A stretch of 64,000 bases of DNA from Palsa-504 sp963744005 (GTDB lineage Bacteria; Actinomycetota; Actinomycetes; Streptosporangiales; Streptosporangiaceae): the NCBI GenBank assembly GCA_963744005.1, contig CAVURU010000002.1, positions 186,001-250,000 on the forward strand. Direction: 5' to 3'. The notes beneath the pieces were generated by a model, which did not search any database, had not been told where the DNA came from, and was given only the letters and a program-made list of their open reading frames with translations. Positions 1 to 8,847 of this stretch are shown here, piece after piece; position 1 is the stretch's first letter; every line of letters starts with the position of its first letter. Position numbers and translations under genes: made by a program.

Positions 1-2
1 AC

Positions 3-293
3 GTCATCCTGACCCGGGACCCGTGGATGCACCGCGCCGACATCGCCCGGGCCACCGGCGCCGCGCACGTCCTGGACGCGGAGCACGACGGGGCGATCGT
101 GGCCGACGTGGTGGCCGAGTGGGCCGCCCGGCACGGCCAGCCCTTCACGCTGGAGCTGGCCGGCCCGGCCGGCGGGTCGTTTTCCGGCGGCCCGGGCGGC
201 CCGCTGATCGAGGCCGACGCGGTGGAGTTCTGCCGCCTGCTGTCGGGCCGCGGCCGCGGCGAAGGCCTGCTCGCCGTGGCCGTGCCGTTCTGA
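3..293 (+). CDS. Mycothiol-dependent maleylpyruvate isomerase-type protein, 3' part
   Basis: The open frame enters from outside the window and stops at TGA 291-293. The visible 96 residues resemble the C-terminal half of the actinobacterial mycothiol-dependent maleylpyruvate isomerase/DinB-like family (TIGR03083-type). The typical segment TRDPWMHRADIARATG lies at the left edge, and the protein ends in a GEGLLAVAVPF-type tail. Such proteins use mycothiol as cofactor for isomerisation or thiol transfer; the exact substrate cannot be read from this fragment. The N-terminal four-helix metal-binding bundle is outside the window. Confidence 0.7.
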   Translation, partial: VILTRDPWMHRADIARATGAAHVLDAEHDGAIVADVVAEWAARHGQPFTLELAGPAGGSFSGGPGGPLIEADAVEFCRLLSGRGRGEGLLAVAVPF

Positions 294-361
294 CCGGTTC
301 CGATCGCCCGGGTTCCGTGATGTCATAACGAACGGGCCAGCCGGCGACCGGGAGCGTGGGG

Positions 362-1951
362 ATGGGCGAAGCGAGGGGGCGGGGCAGCGGGCGAACCGTC
401 CTGTGGTCCATGACCCTGGCCAACGCCATGATCCTGGTCGACCAGACGGCGGTGCCGCTGGCGCTGCCCAGCATCATGCAGACCTTCGGCGTGGGGTCCC
501 AGCAGGTGCAGTGGGTGCTGAACGGGAGCCTGCTCCCGCTGGCGGGCCTGCTGGTCCTGGGCGGGCGGCTGGGCGACATGTTCGGCCGGCGGCGCATTTT
601 CATCACCGGCACGATCTTGTTCGCCGGGGCGTCGGCGGTGGGCGGGCTGGCCCCGGGGTTCGGGATCCTGCTGGCCTGCCGGATCCTGCAGGGCGCGGGC
701 GGGGCGCTCATGCTGCCCAACACGGTGGCCATCGTGAGCGCGGCCTACTCCGAGCGCGAACGAGGGCAGGCCCTGGGCCTGATGGGCGGCGCGGCGGCCG
801 TGGCCGGGGCGCTCGGGCCCACCATCGGCGGGACGCTGACCGCCGCCCTGAGCTGGCGGGCGGTCCTGCTGGTGAACGTCCCGCTGGCCGCGGCGGCCGT
901 GGCCGGCACGCTGCGCGCGGTGCCGCCCGACGCCCGGGTGGCCCGGCGGCCCCGGCTGGACGTCGCGGGCACCGTCCTGCTGACGGTGGCGCTGGTCGGC
1001 CTGGTCTTCGGCCTGTCCCAGTCGCAGGTGTGGGGCTGGGCCTCCCCCGGGGTCCTGGTGCCGCTGATCATCAGCGCGGTGGCGGCGGCGGCCTTCGTCT
1101 GGGCCGAGCGGGTCACGGCCACCCCGCTGATGGACCTGGCCCTGCTGCGGCGGCACCCGAACTACCTGGGCGCGACGATCAGCCAGTTCATCGCCGGGAT
1201 CGCCGAGATGGGGCTAGGCCTGCTGTTCCCGCTGCTGCTGATCCTGAACCTGGGGATGAGCCCGGCGCTGGCCGGGCTGGCCCTCATCCCGACGACGGTC
1301 CCGATGGTCGTCGTGGCGCCGCTGGCCGGGCGCTGGTACGACCGGGCCGGCGGCCGCCCGCCGCTGATCACCGGCTTTGCCGCGCTGCTGGCCGCGGCCG
1401 TGATCCTGGCCGTGAGCGTGCACGCGCACACCTACCTGCCGCTGCTGCCCGGTTTCCTGACCTACGGGATCGGCCTGGCCCTGATCCTGACCGTGAACGA
1501 CCCGGTCAGCCTGGACACGGTCCCGGACACGGATCACGGCCAGGCTTCAGGCGTCTCGGCGACAGCGGAGCAGTTCGGCGGCGCGGTCGGCATCGCCGGC
1601 CTGTACCTGATCTTCCACAGCGTCTACCTCAGCCGGCTGACCGCCGCGATCAGCGGCAGCACGCTGCCGGACCTGACCGGGCCGCAGGCCGCGCAGTTCA
1701 AGAACGCGATCACCGCGGCGGAGAGCACCGGCCTGCACCCGGGCTCGTTCATCAGCTCGCTCACCCCGTACCTGCTGCCCGCACGGAGCGCGTCGGAGAC
1801 CGGTTACGGCGCCGCCTTCCTCGCGGTCGGCGTGACCTGCCTGGTGGCCCTGTTCGCCGTGTTCCGGCTGGTGCGCAAGCCGCCGGAGATCCTCGACGTG
1901 ACCGAGCCGGCGGCGGCCAGCGAGGCCACCGGTGAGCACAGCTCGCCGTGA
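362..1951 (+). CDS. MFS transporter, DHA2 (drug:H+ antiporter) family
   Basis: A 529-residue integral membrane protein with the hydrophobic profile of 14-helix DHA2 exporters (EmrB/QacA type), which expel drugs or other lipophilic compounds in exchange for protons. MFS motif A (GGRLGDMFGRRR) is near residues 67-78, the RILQGAGGALMLPN segment near 107-120, and an antiporter motif C-like stretch (GALGPTIGG) near 149-157. GGGAG at 350-354 sits 7 bases before ATG 362; a GTG at 356 in the same frame is possible but too close to that ribosome site. The stop overlaps the next gene by GTGA (1948-1951), so the two are probably translationally coupled. Substrate unknown. Confidence 0.9.
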   Translation: MGEARGRGSGRTVLWSMTLANAMILVDQTAVPLALPSIMQTFGVGSQQVQWVLNGSLLPLAGLLVLGGRLGDMFGRRRIFITGTILFAGASAVGGLAPGFGILLACRILQGAGGALMLPNTVAIVSAAYSERERGQALGLMGGAAAVAGALGPTIGGTLTAALSWRAVLLVNVPLAAAAVAGTLRAVPPDARVARRPRLDVAGTVLLTVALVGLVFGLSQSQVWGWASPGVLVPLIISAVAAAAFVWAERVTATPLMDLALLRRHPNYLGATISQFIAGIAEMGLGLLFPLLLILNLGMSPALAGLALIPTTVPMVVVAPLAGRWYDRAGGRPPLITGFAALLAAAVILAVSVHAHTYLPLLPGFLTYGIGLALILTVNDPVSLDTVPDTDHGQASGVSATAEQFGGAVGIAGLYLIFHSVYLSRLTAAISGSTLPDLTGPQAAQFKNAITAAESTGLHPGSFISSLTPYLLPARSASETGYGAAFLAVGVTCLVALFAVFRLVRKPPEILDVTEPAAASEATGEHSSP

Positions 1952-2577
1952 CGACCGACGCCGCCTGGCATCGCGCCCTGGAGCTGGCCTGGGAGAGCTT
2001 CCTGGCCGGCACCACCCCGGTCGGGGCGGTGGTGACCGGCCCGGACGGCGGCATGGTCGCGGAGGGCCGAGGCCGCCGGTTTGAACAGCCGAACGGCACG
2101 GGGCACCAGCTCGCCTACACCCAGATCGCGCACGCGGAGATCAACGCCCTGGCCGGGCTGCCGCCCACCCGGCACTACGAGGACCATGTCCTGCTGACCA
2201 CGCTGGAGCCATGCTGCATGTGCCTGGGCGCGGCGGTGCAGTCGGCCGTCAGCCGGCTGCACTTCGCCGGGCGCGACCCCTACGGCGGCGCGTCCGCGGT
2301 GCGGATCGACACCCCGCAGGCCCGGCGCCGGGCCGTGGCCGTCACCGGGCCGCTGCCCGATACGCGTGGCTGGTTCGCCGAGGTGCTGCACATCCGGTGG
2401 CTGATCGAGTTCGGCGCGGGCGCGCACGTGCTAGCTGAGCAGCGGCGCGGCCTGCCGGACAGCTACCGGCGGGCGGCGCAGCCTGCCGCCGGGCCGTTGT
2501 TCGACCAGCTGCGGCGAGAGGCCGCGGACGTAGACCAGGCCATGGCGGCGGCCGCCGCGGAGCTGCGCGGGGCTTGA
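1948..2577 (+). CDS. Zinc-dependent nucleoside deaminase family protein
   Basis: A 209-residue member of the CMP/dCMP (cytidine deaminase-like) superfamily. The zinc ligands and catalytic glutamate are visible: HAE at residues 62-64 and PCCMC at 88-92, followed by the usual strand and a GRDPYGGAS segment. Family members hydrolyse an amino group from nucleosides, guanine or tRNA adenosine; which one is not clear, and the length is longer than TadA or guanine deaminase because of a C-terminal helical extension. GTG start overlapping the upstream exporter stop suggests one transcript. Linking the exporter to the deaminase functionally is only inference. Confidence 0.85.
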   Translation: MTTDAAWHRALELAWESFLAGTTPVGAVVTGPDGGMVAEGRGRRFEQPNGTGHQLAYTQIAHAEINALAGLPPTRHYEDHVLLTTLEPCCMCLGAAVQSAVSRLHFAGRDPYGGASAVRIDTPQARRRAVAVTGPLPDTRGWFAEVLHIRWLIEFGAGAHVLAEQRRGLPDSYRRAAQPAAGPLFDQLRREAADVDQAMAAAAAELRGA

Positions 2578-2583
2578 CCGCGG

Positions 2584-4203
2584 TTACTCGGCGGCCGGAG
2601 GCTTGACCGCGGTGACGCCGGACCCGTTAGGGCCGGAGCCGGTAGGACCGGAGCCGTTAGGGCCGGAGCCGTTGGCGCTGGACCCGTTGGAGGCGGCCGG
2701 TCCGCCGGCCGGGCGGGCGTCCCACTGCGCGGGCAGGGCGACGGCGATCGAACCCGGGGCGAAACCGGGCGGGTAGGGCACGATCAGCGCGATGCCCGCG
2801 GCCGCGAGGGCGGCGCCCGCGCACAGGGCGAACAGGATCTGGTAGGCGGTCAGCGACGGGAGGGCCACGCCGCCCACGACGATGACCGAGGAGGCGAGGA
2901 TGGTCCCGCCGATGGCGCTGGCCGTCGAGCTGCCGATGAGGCGGGACAGCGCGTTCAGGCCGTTGGCGGCGGCGAGCTCGGAACGCGGAGCGCCGAGGGC
3001 GATGAGGGCCGGCATGGACGCGTAGGCGACGCCGGTGCCCGCGCCGGTGACCATGGTGCCCAGGACGATCTCCCACAGGTGGCTGGCCAGCGCGATGCGC
3101 ATGACGAAGCCCGCCGACACGCCCAGGGCGCCGATGCACAGGGTGACCTTCGGGCCGAACCGGCGGGTGCACATGGCCGAGACCGGGGACAGGGCCAGCA
3201 TGGCCAGCCCGCTGGGCAGCAGGCACAGGCCGCCGATGACGATGGACGCGCCGAAGCCGTAGCCGGAGGCGACCGGGGCCTCCACGTAGGAGGCCGTGCC
3301 GATCAGGCTGGCGAACAGGGCGAAGCCGACGCAGACCGAGGCGACGTTGGTCAGCAGCAGGGTGGGCCGGGCGTTGACGGTCAGGTCCACCAGCGGGGAC
3401 CACCGCTTGCGTTCCATCAGGATGAACACGGCGAGCAGGACCGCCGCCGCGGCCAGCAGGCCGAGCGTCCGGGGCGCGCCCCAGCCCCAGGTGGCCGCCT
3501 CGCTCAGCGGCAGCAGGAGGCAGACCAGGAACAGGGCGAACACCACGGCGCCGGGGAAGTCGAACCGGCCGACCGGGCGCTGGCCCGACTCGGTCAGGAA
3601 CAGGGCGCTGCCGATCAGCGACACGCAGCCCCCGACCACGCCGATCCAGAAGAGCAGGTGGTAGTCGGCGTGCTCGCCGATCAGGCCGGCCAGCGGCAGG
3701 CCAAAGGCCCCGCCGATGCCCAGCATGGCGCTGACCAGCGCGACGCCGGTGGACGCGCGCCGCGGCGGCAGCGTCACGTTGATCAGGCTCACGCCCAGCG
3801 AGATGGTGGCCAGGGCCAGGCCGGTCACGGCCCGCCCGATGACCAGGGGCACCAGGCTGTGGCTCAGCGCGCAGATGAGCGATCCGGTGGTGAGGAAGCC
3901 GGCGCAGACCATGAGCATGAGGCGCTTGCCGTACAGGTCACCCAGCCGCCCGACGATGGGCACGGCGATGGCCGCGGCCAGCAACGTGGAGGTCAGCAGC
4001 CACTCGGTGCTGGTGGTCGAGCTGCCGATGTCCTTCCTGACCTGGGGCAGCACCGGGACCAGCACCGACTGGTTGAGGGAGACCATCAGCCCGGCGACGG
4101 CAACCACCACGACGGCGGTGACCTCGCTGGGCGGCCAGCGGGCCGCGTCCGGGTCGGCGGCCCGGCCGGCCGAGAGGTCCTGGCCCGACGTTTCGTTGAT
4201 CAT
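2584..4203 (-). CDS. MFS transporter, DHA2 family, with repeat tail
   Basis: A 539-residue, 14-helix drug:H+ antiporter-type permease. Motif A is read as GRLGDLYGKRLML around residues 85-97, and long hydrophobic segments fill residues 30-490. The last ~35 residues are hydrophilic and built from a five-residue NGSGP repeat encoded by 15-bp units (about 2620-2690), an extension not needed for transport. ATG at 4203; the gene converges on the deaminase with only six bases between stops and diverges from the thioesterase gene at 4378. A palindrome at 4268-4284 in the divergent gap could control it. Confidence 0.9.
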   Translation of the reverse strand: MINETSGQDLSAGRAADPDAARWPPSEVTAVVVVAVAGLMVSLNQSVLVPVLPQVRKDIGSSTTSTEWLLTSTLLAAAIAVPIVGRLGDLYGKRLMLMVCAGFLTTGSLICALSHSLVPLVIGRAVTGLALATISLGVSLINVTLPPRRASTGVALVSAMLGIGGAFGLPLAGLIGEHADYHLLFWIGVVGGCVSLIGSALFLTESGQRPVGRFDFPGAVVFALFLVCLLLPLSEAATWGWGAPRTLGLLAAAAVLLAVFILMERKRWSPLVDLTVNARPTLLLTNVASVCVGFALFASLIGTASYVEAPVASGYGFGASIVIGGLCLLPSGLAMLALSPVSAMCTRRFGPKVTLCIGALGVSAGFVMRIALASHLWEIVLGTMVTGAGTGVAYASMPALIALGAPRSELAAANGLNALSRLIGSSTASAIGGTILASSVIVVGGVALPSLTAYQILFALCAGAALAAAGIALIVPYPPGFAPGSIAVALPAQWDARPAGGPAASNGSSANGSGPNGSGPTGSGPNGSGVTAVKPPAAE

Positions 4204-4267
4204 CGGCCCCTCAGGCGGCTTCTTTGTCGTGCGTCAGGGACAAGGCGCGATGATACGGTGCGCCATA

Positions 4268-4284
4268 ATGGCATATCGTGCCAT
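4268..4284. promoter_or_regulatory. Inverted repeat in divergent promoter region
   Basis: ATGGCA-TATCG-TGCCAT is a perfect 6-bp dyad with a 5-bp spacer, 65 bp upstream of the exporter start (4203) and 94 bp upstream of the thioesterase start (4378). It lies in the AT-richest part of this gap. Dyads of this size next to exporters are often operators for TetR or MarR repressors; no such regulator gene is adjacent, so the role is inference. Confidence 0.4.
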
Positions 4285-4377
4285 TACCGACCCACCCGGG
4301 CAAGATGCCTCGCAGTGCCCCGCCGCCACCCGGCACGCCTCGACGGGATCCCGGAACACGAGCTGACGGGATGCGCC

Positions 4378-4989
4378 ATGGAGCCGACCGGCGAGGGACT
4401 CATCGACGTCACCGCCTGGCCGGAGGTCACCGGGGCCGGGAGGTCCCCGGGCCGGGACCGGCTGGCTGCGGCCCTGCGAGCCCTCCAGGACGCGGCGCAC
4501 GGCACGGCGGCTCCGGACCAGGTCGCCGGGCGGGCAGCCTCGATCCTCGAGGAGGCCCTGGCCGAGCTGCGGCCGTTCGAGACCGCCGTCGGGACGGGCG
4601 GGTGGGATTCGCCGGGACCGAGGACGCAGAGCCTGATCAGCCCGCCGCTCACCGATGTCCGGGTGGCGGACGGCAAGGTGCTGGCCGCGATCACCTTCTC
4701 GGCGCAGCACCACGGGGCCAACGGAGCCGTGCACGGCGGGTCGATCCCGCTGTTGTTCGACGACTTCCTCGGGCGGACGGTCTCGGCCGCCGGGGTGCGG
4801 GCCAGGACGGCGTGGCTGCGGGTCGACTACCGGCACGTCACGCCGGTCAACCGCGAGCTGGAGCTGTCGGCCTGGATATCGGCGATCGACGGCCGGAAGT
4901 ACTCGGTGCTGGGCGAGCTGCGCGCCGACGGCCTGCTCACCGCGGAGGCCACGTCCCTGTTCGTGGCGCTGCGGCCCGGGGCCCAGTAG
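4378..4989 (+). CDS. PaaI-type hotdog-fold thioesterase
   Basis: A 203-residue protein whose second half (about 85-200) is a hotdog thioesterase domain. The segment GAVHGGSIPLLFDD at about 116-129 contains the HGG turn and the acidic residues that lie in the active site of PaaI/YbgC-like thioesterases, which hydrolyse acyl-CoA esters. The N-terminal ~80 residues are helical and not part of the catalytic fold. ATG 4378 follows GACGGG. It stands alone, divergent from the exporter and convergent with an SDR gene. The acyl substrate cannot be told. Confidence 0.8.
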   Translation: MEPTGEGLIDVTAWPEVTGAGRSPGRDRLAAALRALQDAAHGTAAPDQVAGRAASILEEALAELRPFETAVGTGGWDSPGPRTQSLISPPLTDVRVADGKVLAAITFSAQHHGANGAVHGGSIPLLFDDFLGRTVSAAGVRARTAWLRVDYRHVTPVNRELELSAWISAIDGRKYSVLGELRADGLLTAEATSLFVALRPGAQ

Positions 4990-5014
4990 ATCAGCCCAGT
5001 AGATGAGCCCCGCA

Positions 5015-5031
5015 GGTCAGCCTAGCTGACC
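5015..5031. terminator. Short palindrome between convergent genes
   Basis: GGTCAGC-CTA-GCTGACC is a perfect 7-bp stem with a 3-base loop that includes the SDR stop codon. It lies between the convergent stops of the thioesterase (4989) and SDR (5022) genes, so it may act as a small bidirectional terminator. There is no T tract, as is usual in this group. Confidence 0.35.
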
Positions 5032-5858
5032 ATGAAGGGAGCGGTCAGGGCCACGGAGCGCTCCCACAGGGCGGCCGCCAGCTGGTCGTCGCGGGCCGGG
5101 GCGCTCGGCGGCACGGGCCGGTTCTTCTCCAGGTACTCACCGCGCAGGTTCCCGGCCGCGGGATCGAGGGCCAGCCAGACCAGGGGCCGCGCGCCGCTGT
5201 GCGGCGAGCGCAGGAACGGCGCGACCAGCATCATGCTGGCCCGGGCCAGGGCGCCGTCGTTCTTGCCGAAGCCGGTGCGGATCACGCCCGGGTGGAAGCA
5301 GTTGGCGACGAGCTCGGGATGGCGGCGCTGCAGCTCGCGGGTGAACAAGATGTTGCACAGCTTGCTGGCGCCGTACGCCTTCCCGGGCCGGTAGCGGCCG
5401 TCGGCGGCCTGCAGGTCGTCCAGGTCCAGGGTCGCGCCTTTGTGCGCGTCGCTCGAGGTCGTCACCACCCGGGCCTGCGACTCCGCCAGCCGGCCGAGCA
5501 GCAGGCTGGTCAGCAGGAACGGCGACAGGTGGTTGAGGGCGAAGGTCTGCTCGAACCCGTCCGGGGTGACGTGCCGGGAGGTGAAGATGGCGCCGGCGTT
5601 GTTGGCCAGCACGTCGATCCGGGGATAGCGGTCGAGCAGCTCGCCGGCCAGCCGGCGCACCTCGTCCATCCGGGCCAGGTCGGCGGTGTGCTCGTGCACC
5701 GGCACCCCCGGGGCCGCGGCCCGCGCCTGCTCGGCGGTAGCCCGTACCCGCTCCGGGTCCCGCCCGACCAGGGCCAGCTCGGCGCCCTGGCGGGCCAGCT
5801 CGACGGCGGCAGCGTGCCCGATCCCCCGGGTGGCGCCGGTAAGGACGACGGTCGGCAT
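5022..5858 (-). CDS. Short-chain dehydrogenase/reductase (SDR)
   Basis: A classical SDR of 278 residues using NAD(P)(H). In the numbering that includes three extra residues from an upstream GTG (5867), the cofactor motif GATRGIG is at 11-17, NNAG at 89-92, the catalytic serine at 138/139 and YGASK (Tyr165, Lys169) at 165-169. Sequence details (no transmembrane anchor, a HPGVIRTGFG segment after the active site) resemble retinol-dehydrogenase-like/oxidoreductase SDRs. ATG 5858 is preferred; GTG 5867 is an alternative. The monocistronic gene faces the thioesterase. Substrate unknown. Confidence 0.88.
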   Translation of the reverse strand: MPTVVLTGATRGIGHAAAVELARQGAELALVGRDPERVRATAEQARAAAPGVPVHEHTADLARMDEVRRLAGELLDRYPRIDVLANNAGAIFTSRHVTPDGFEQTFALNHLSPFLLTSLLLGRLAESQARVVTTSSDAHKGATLDLDDLQAADGRYRPGKAYGASKLCNILFTRELQRRHPELVANCFHPGVIRTGFGKNDGALARASMMLVAPFLRSPHSGARPLVWLALDPAAGNLRGEYLEKNRPVPPSAPARDDQLAAALWERSVALTAPFMVS

Positions 5859-5883
5859 GCTCGCCACTGTACCTACCCGGCGG

Positions 5884-7544
5884 TCAGGCGCCGTTCAGGT
5901 AGCCGTGGACCAGGTGGATGGAGATGGAGCCGTCGCCTACGGCCGACGCGACGCGCTTGACCGACCCGTGCCGGACGTCGCCGACCGCGAAGAGCCCGGG
6001 GAGGCTGGACTCCAGCAGCATCGGCGGCCGCGGCAGCGGCCACTGGCGGGGCAGCTTCCCGTCTTCGAGGAGGTCGGCCCCGGTCAGCACGTACCCGGCC
6101 GGGTCGCGGCGCACCGCCGCAGGCAGCCACTGGGTGCGCGGCTCGGCCCCGATCATCACGAACAGGGCGGCGGTGTCCGCCGTCTCGACCGCACCGCAGT
6201 CCAGGTCGGTGAGGGTGAGCCGCTCCAGCCGGGCCTGGCCGGAACCGCCGGTCACCGCGACCCGGGTGCGCACGGTGATGTTGGCCGCTGCGTCGATCTG
6301 GTGGATCAGGTACTCCGACATGCTGTCGGCCAGGGAGCGCCCGCGGACCAGCACCGTCACCTGCGCGGCGTACCGGGCCAGGTGCACGGCGGCCTGCCCG
6401 GCGGAGTTGGCCCCGCCGACCACGAACACCTGCTGGCCGGTCAGGGCCTTGGCCTCGGAGGCGGCGGCGCCGTAGAACACCCCGGCGCCGGTCAGCGCGT
6501 CCAGGGAGGGGATGCCGAGGCGCCGGTAGGACACGCCGGTGGCGACGATCACCGCCCGGCTGCGGACCTCGCTGCCGTCGCCCAGCGCGACGATCAGATC
6601 CGGGCCGTCGCGCCGCACGCCGCGGGCCTGGCTGCCGTACACGTACTCCGCGCCGAAGCTCAGGGCCTGGGCGTAGGCCCGGATGGCCAGGTCGCCGCCG
6701 CTGACGCCGGAGGAGAAGCCGAGATAGTTGCGGATCAGCGAGCTGGTCCCGGCCTGGCCGCCGATGGCCTCGGGCTCCAGCACGACCGTGGCCAAGCCCT
6801 CCGACGCGCCGTAGACGGCCGCGGCCAGGCCGGCCCGGCCCCGATCACCGTCACGTCGTACCGGCCGGCGCCGGGCCGGGTCGGCACGCCCAGGGCGTCG
6901 GCGACCTGCGTGTTGGACGGATCGGCCAGCACCAGGCCGTCGAACATGATCAGCACGGGCAGCGCCGCCCCGGCGGCGCCGGCCTCGGCCAGCAGGCGCT
7001 GGCCCTCCGGGCCGCCGGCCGGGTAGAAGCCGAACGGGACGCTGTTGCGGCCCAGCAGCTCCCGGAGCTCGTGGGACCGCGCGGCCCACTCCTCCCCCAC
7101 GACGCGGACCACCTCCAGCCCGGTGAGGTTGAGCCGGGCCCACTCGCCGAGCTGCTCGGTGATGACCAGGTGGAACCGCTCATCGGGCGGCGCGCCTGGC
7201 TTGGCCGCGTAGGCATCCAGGTCACCCAGGGCGGTGGCCCGGGCCACCGCCTCCGTGCTCGACCGGTCGCCCCAGCTGACCAGCAGCGCCCGCCGCGCGG
7301 CCGGGTGCAGCTGCCGGACCCGGGCCAGCAGGTCGGTCCCGCTCAGGCCGGGCAGCTGCTGGTCCGCCAGCACCAGGCAGACCTGGTCCTGGCCGTCCCG
7401 GAGCCGGGCCAGCTCGTCGAGCGCGGCGGGACCGGATCCCGCCATGACGAGCTGGTAGTCAGCTGCGTACCTCTTGCGCAGCTCCGTCTCCACCCGGTCG
7501 CGCATCGGCGATCCGTCGGCCAGCAGCACGACCGGCTTCGGCAT
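5884..7544 (-). pseudogene. Response-regulator/thioredoxin-reductase-like flavoprotein, frameshifted
   Basis: Two overlapping frames together encode a ~553-residue fusion known in actinobacteria: an N-terminal receiver-like domain (LLADGSP, then LADQQLPGLSG with the likely phospho-aspartate), a short glutaredoxin-like linker, and an FAD/NAD(P)H oxidoreductase of thioredoxin-reductase fold. The frame breaks near 6845 exactly in the FAD-binding motif: VIGAGPA is followed in the other frame by GLAAAVYGASEG. One missing G, or loss of one GGCC unit, would explain it. The usual redox CxxC is replaced by GAAA before the second nucleotide motif (VVGGANSAGQAA), so it is not a classical disulfide reductase. 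ATG 7544 is preferred over 7574. Confidence 0.75.
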
Positions 7545-7618
7545 CGGGCCCCCGATCTCGGAAATGACGGCCACTGTAGCAGCGGCCGGTAAACCGCTGG
7601 CCGTGCATAACCGGAGGG

Positions 7619-8214
7619 TCAGCCATCCTCGCAGCCGATGCCGTCACCGTCGCGGTCCAGTCCGTAAATATCAGTTCCGACCACCCGGACGGGACCCTGG
7701 ACGTAGGCCGGCCTGTTACCGCTGCCACCCGCGCAGTCGACGTCACTGGCAATCGGAACGCAGGCCCCGCTGTAATTGGGATCGCACTGCTGCGTTTCCT
7801 TGGTACCGACCGCGATGACCTGGCTGACCGCCTTCTTGACGACTTTCTTCCCGGTCAGGACCTTGCCGGTCTGGACTCCGTCGACGAGCGTCACGCGGTA
7901 AGTAAGGGTCTCGATGCCCCGGACGCCCTTCTTCCGGATCTCGGTAGAGCCTTGGCGAGCTGGGAGTCGTTCACCCTGACGGTCGAGAACGAAATAGAAC
8001 GGCTCGTGGTGTTGACACGAGTCTGGACGTTCGCAGAAGCTTGCGCCGACGCGCTTTGCGTCGGGTTGCTTGGCGCTGGACTGCTTAAGGCCGCGGCTGG
8101 AGTCACGTAGGCGGAAGAAGGTCCGGCGGTGCCGGTGGGCATCGACGCCGAGCCCCCGTCGGGCTTACAGGAGCTGAGCAACAACAGGCAGCCGGCGGCG
8201 AGCGCGATCGGCAT
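7619..8214 (-). pseudogene. G5-domain/excalibur lipoprotein, frameshifted
   Basis: An exported protein in two frames. The first frame has a signal peptide ending in a lipobox-like LLSSC, a Ser/Pro/Ala linker and the first half of a G5-like domain (STVRVNDSQLAK). The second frame continues GSTEIRKKG and carries the rest (VTYR-type strand, VSQVIAVGTK) plus an excalibur calcium-binding module with paired cysteines and DRDGDGIGCED. Reading AAGGGCTCT instead of AAGGCTCT near 7949 restores one protein, so a single G is missing. G5 domains bind sugars or zinc on the cell surface and excalibur binds calcium. ATG 8214 or GTG 8250 may start it. Confidence 0.65.
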
Positions 8215-8411
8215 GGCAATTCTCGTTATTCCCCTCCATCGGAGCGTCACGTTACCAGCGAGCGCCTATCACGACATTGCCATCGACAAAGAGGCGAAAA
8301 GTAACGATGTGGTGACCGGCAATATGCAGATCCAATGAAGGCGGCGTGTAGATCCTGTGGAGGGACCATTAACGAGTCCCGGGAATTGCGCTCATTGCTG
8401 GCCGCAAGGGG

Positions 8412-8440
8412 TTGACTTTCGATCAGGCGCGGCCAACAAT
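8412..8440 (+). promoter_or_regulatory. Candidate sigma-70 promoter in long intergenic region
   Basis: TTGACT and AACAAT are separated by 17 bases, a reasonable match to the housekeeping -35/-10 pattern, within an unusually AT-rich gap of about 600 bp (8251-8847). If used it would give the MFS gene at 8848 a ~400-base leader. The leader contains a small hairpin (CCCGCC/GGCGGG, 8491-8507) and no convincing coding region. I could not match the leader to a known riboswitch. Confidence 0.35.
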
Positions 8441-8847
8441 CCGAGTAACAGACCATTTACATTCTGTATAGACAGGATGATACGCGATCGCCCGCCTAAT
8501 GGGCGGGAGAAAGCGCGAGCTCCGCGTTCCCTGAGGCATTGGAGGGAACAATGCTTTCTGGCTTCCACGCTAGCTGGTCACGCGTCAAGCCCGCCTGGAG
8601 GAAAGCCGGCCAAGGCCGCGCCCTTACCGGCCTGGGCGGACTAGGTAACCGTCCAGGCCGTAATTCCAGGCCGGCAGCCGACGCTCATTAGGAGCAGGCT
8701 CGCGCATGCCTGCCGCCAGGACCCGGCGCCAATTCGTTGCTCAAGCCTGCGCAAATTCAGGCCAGGGCGGCGCTTCCCATTCCGGCCTACGACCCTTCCC
8801 GTTTTACCCGTCACCCCCTGACCTGGGTGACAGCTAGGAGAACCGCA

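Noticed and set aside
8811..8830. TCACCC-N8-GGGTGA near the MFS start at 8848
   Set aside because: Arms match the palindrome family but the spacer is 8, not 5, and it lies 18 bp from the start; counted as coincidence or a distinct element.
8251..8847. A known riboswitch in the long leader
   Set aside because: I could not match the sequence to a known class by eye; only a hairpin and a candidate promoter are supported.
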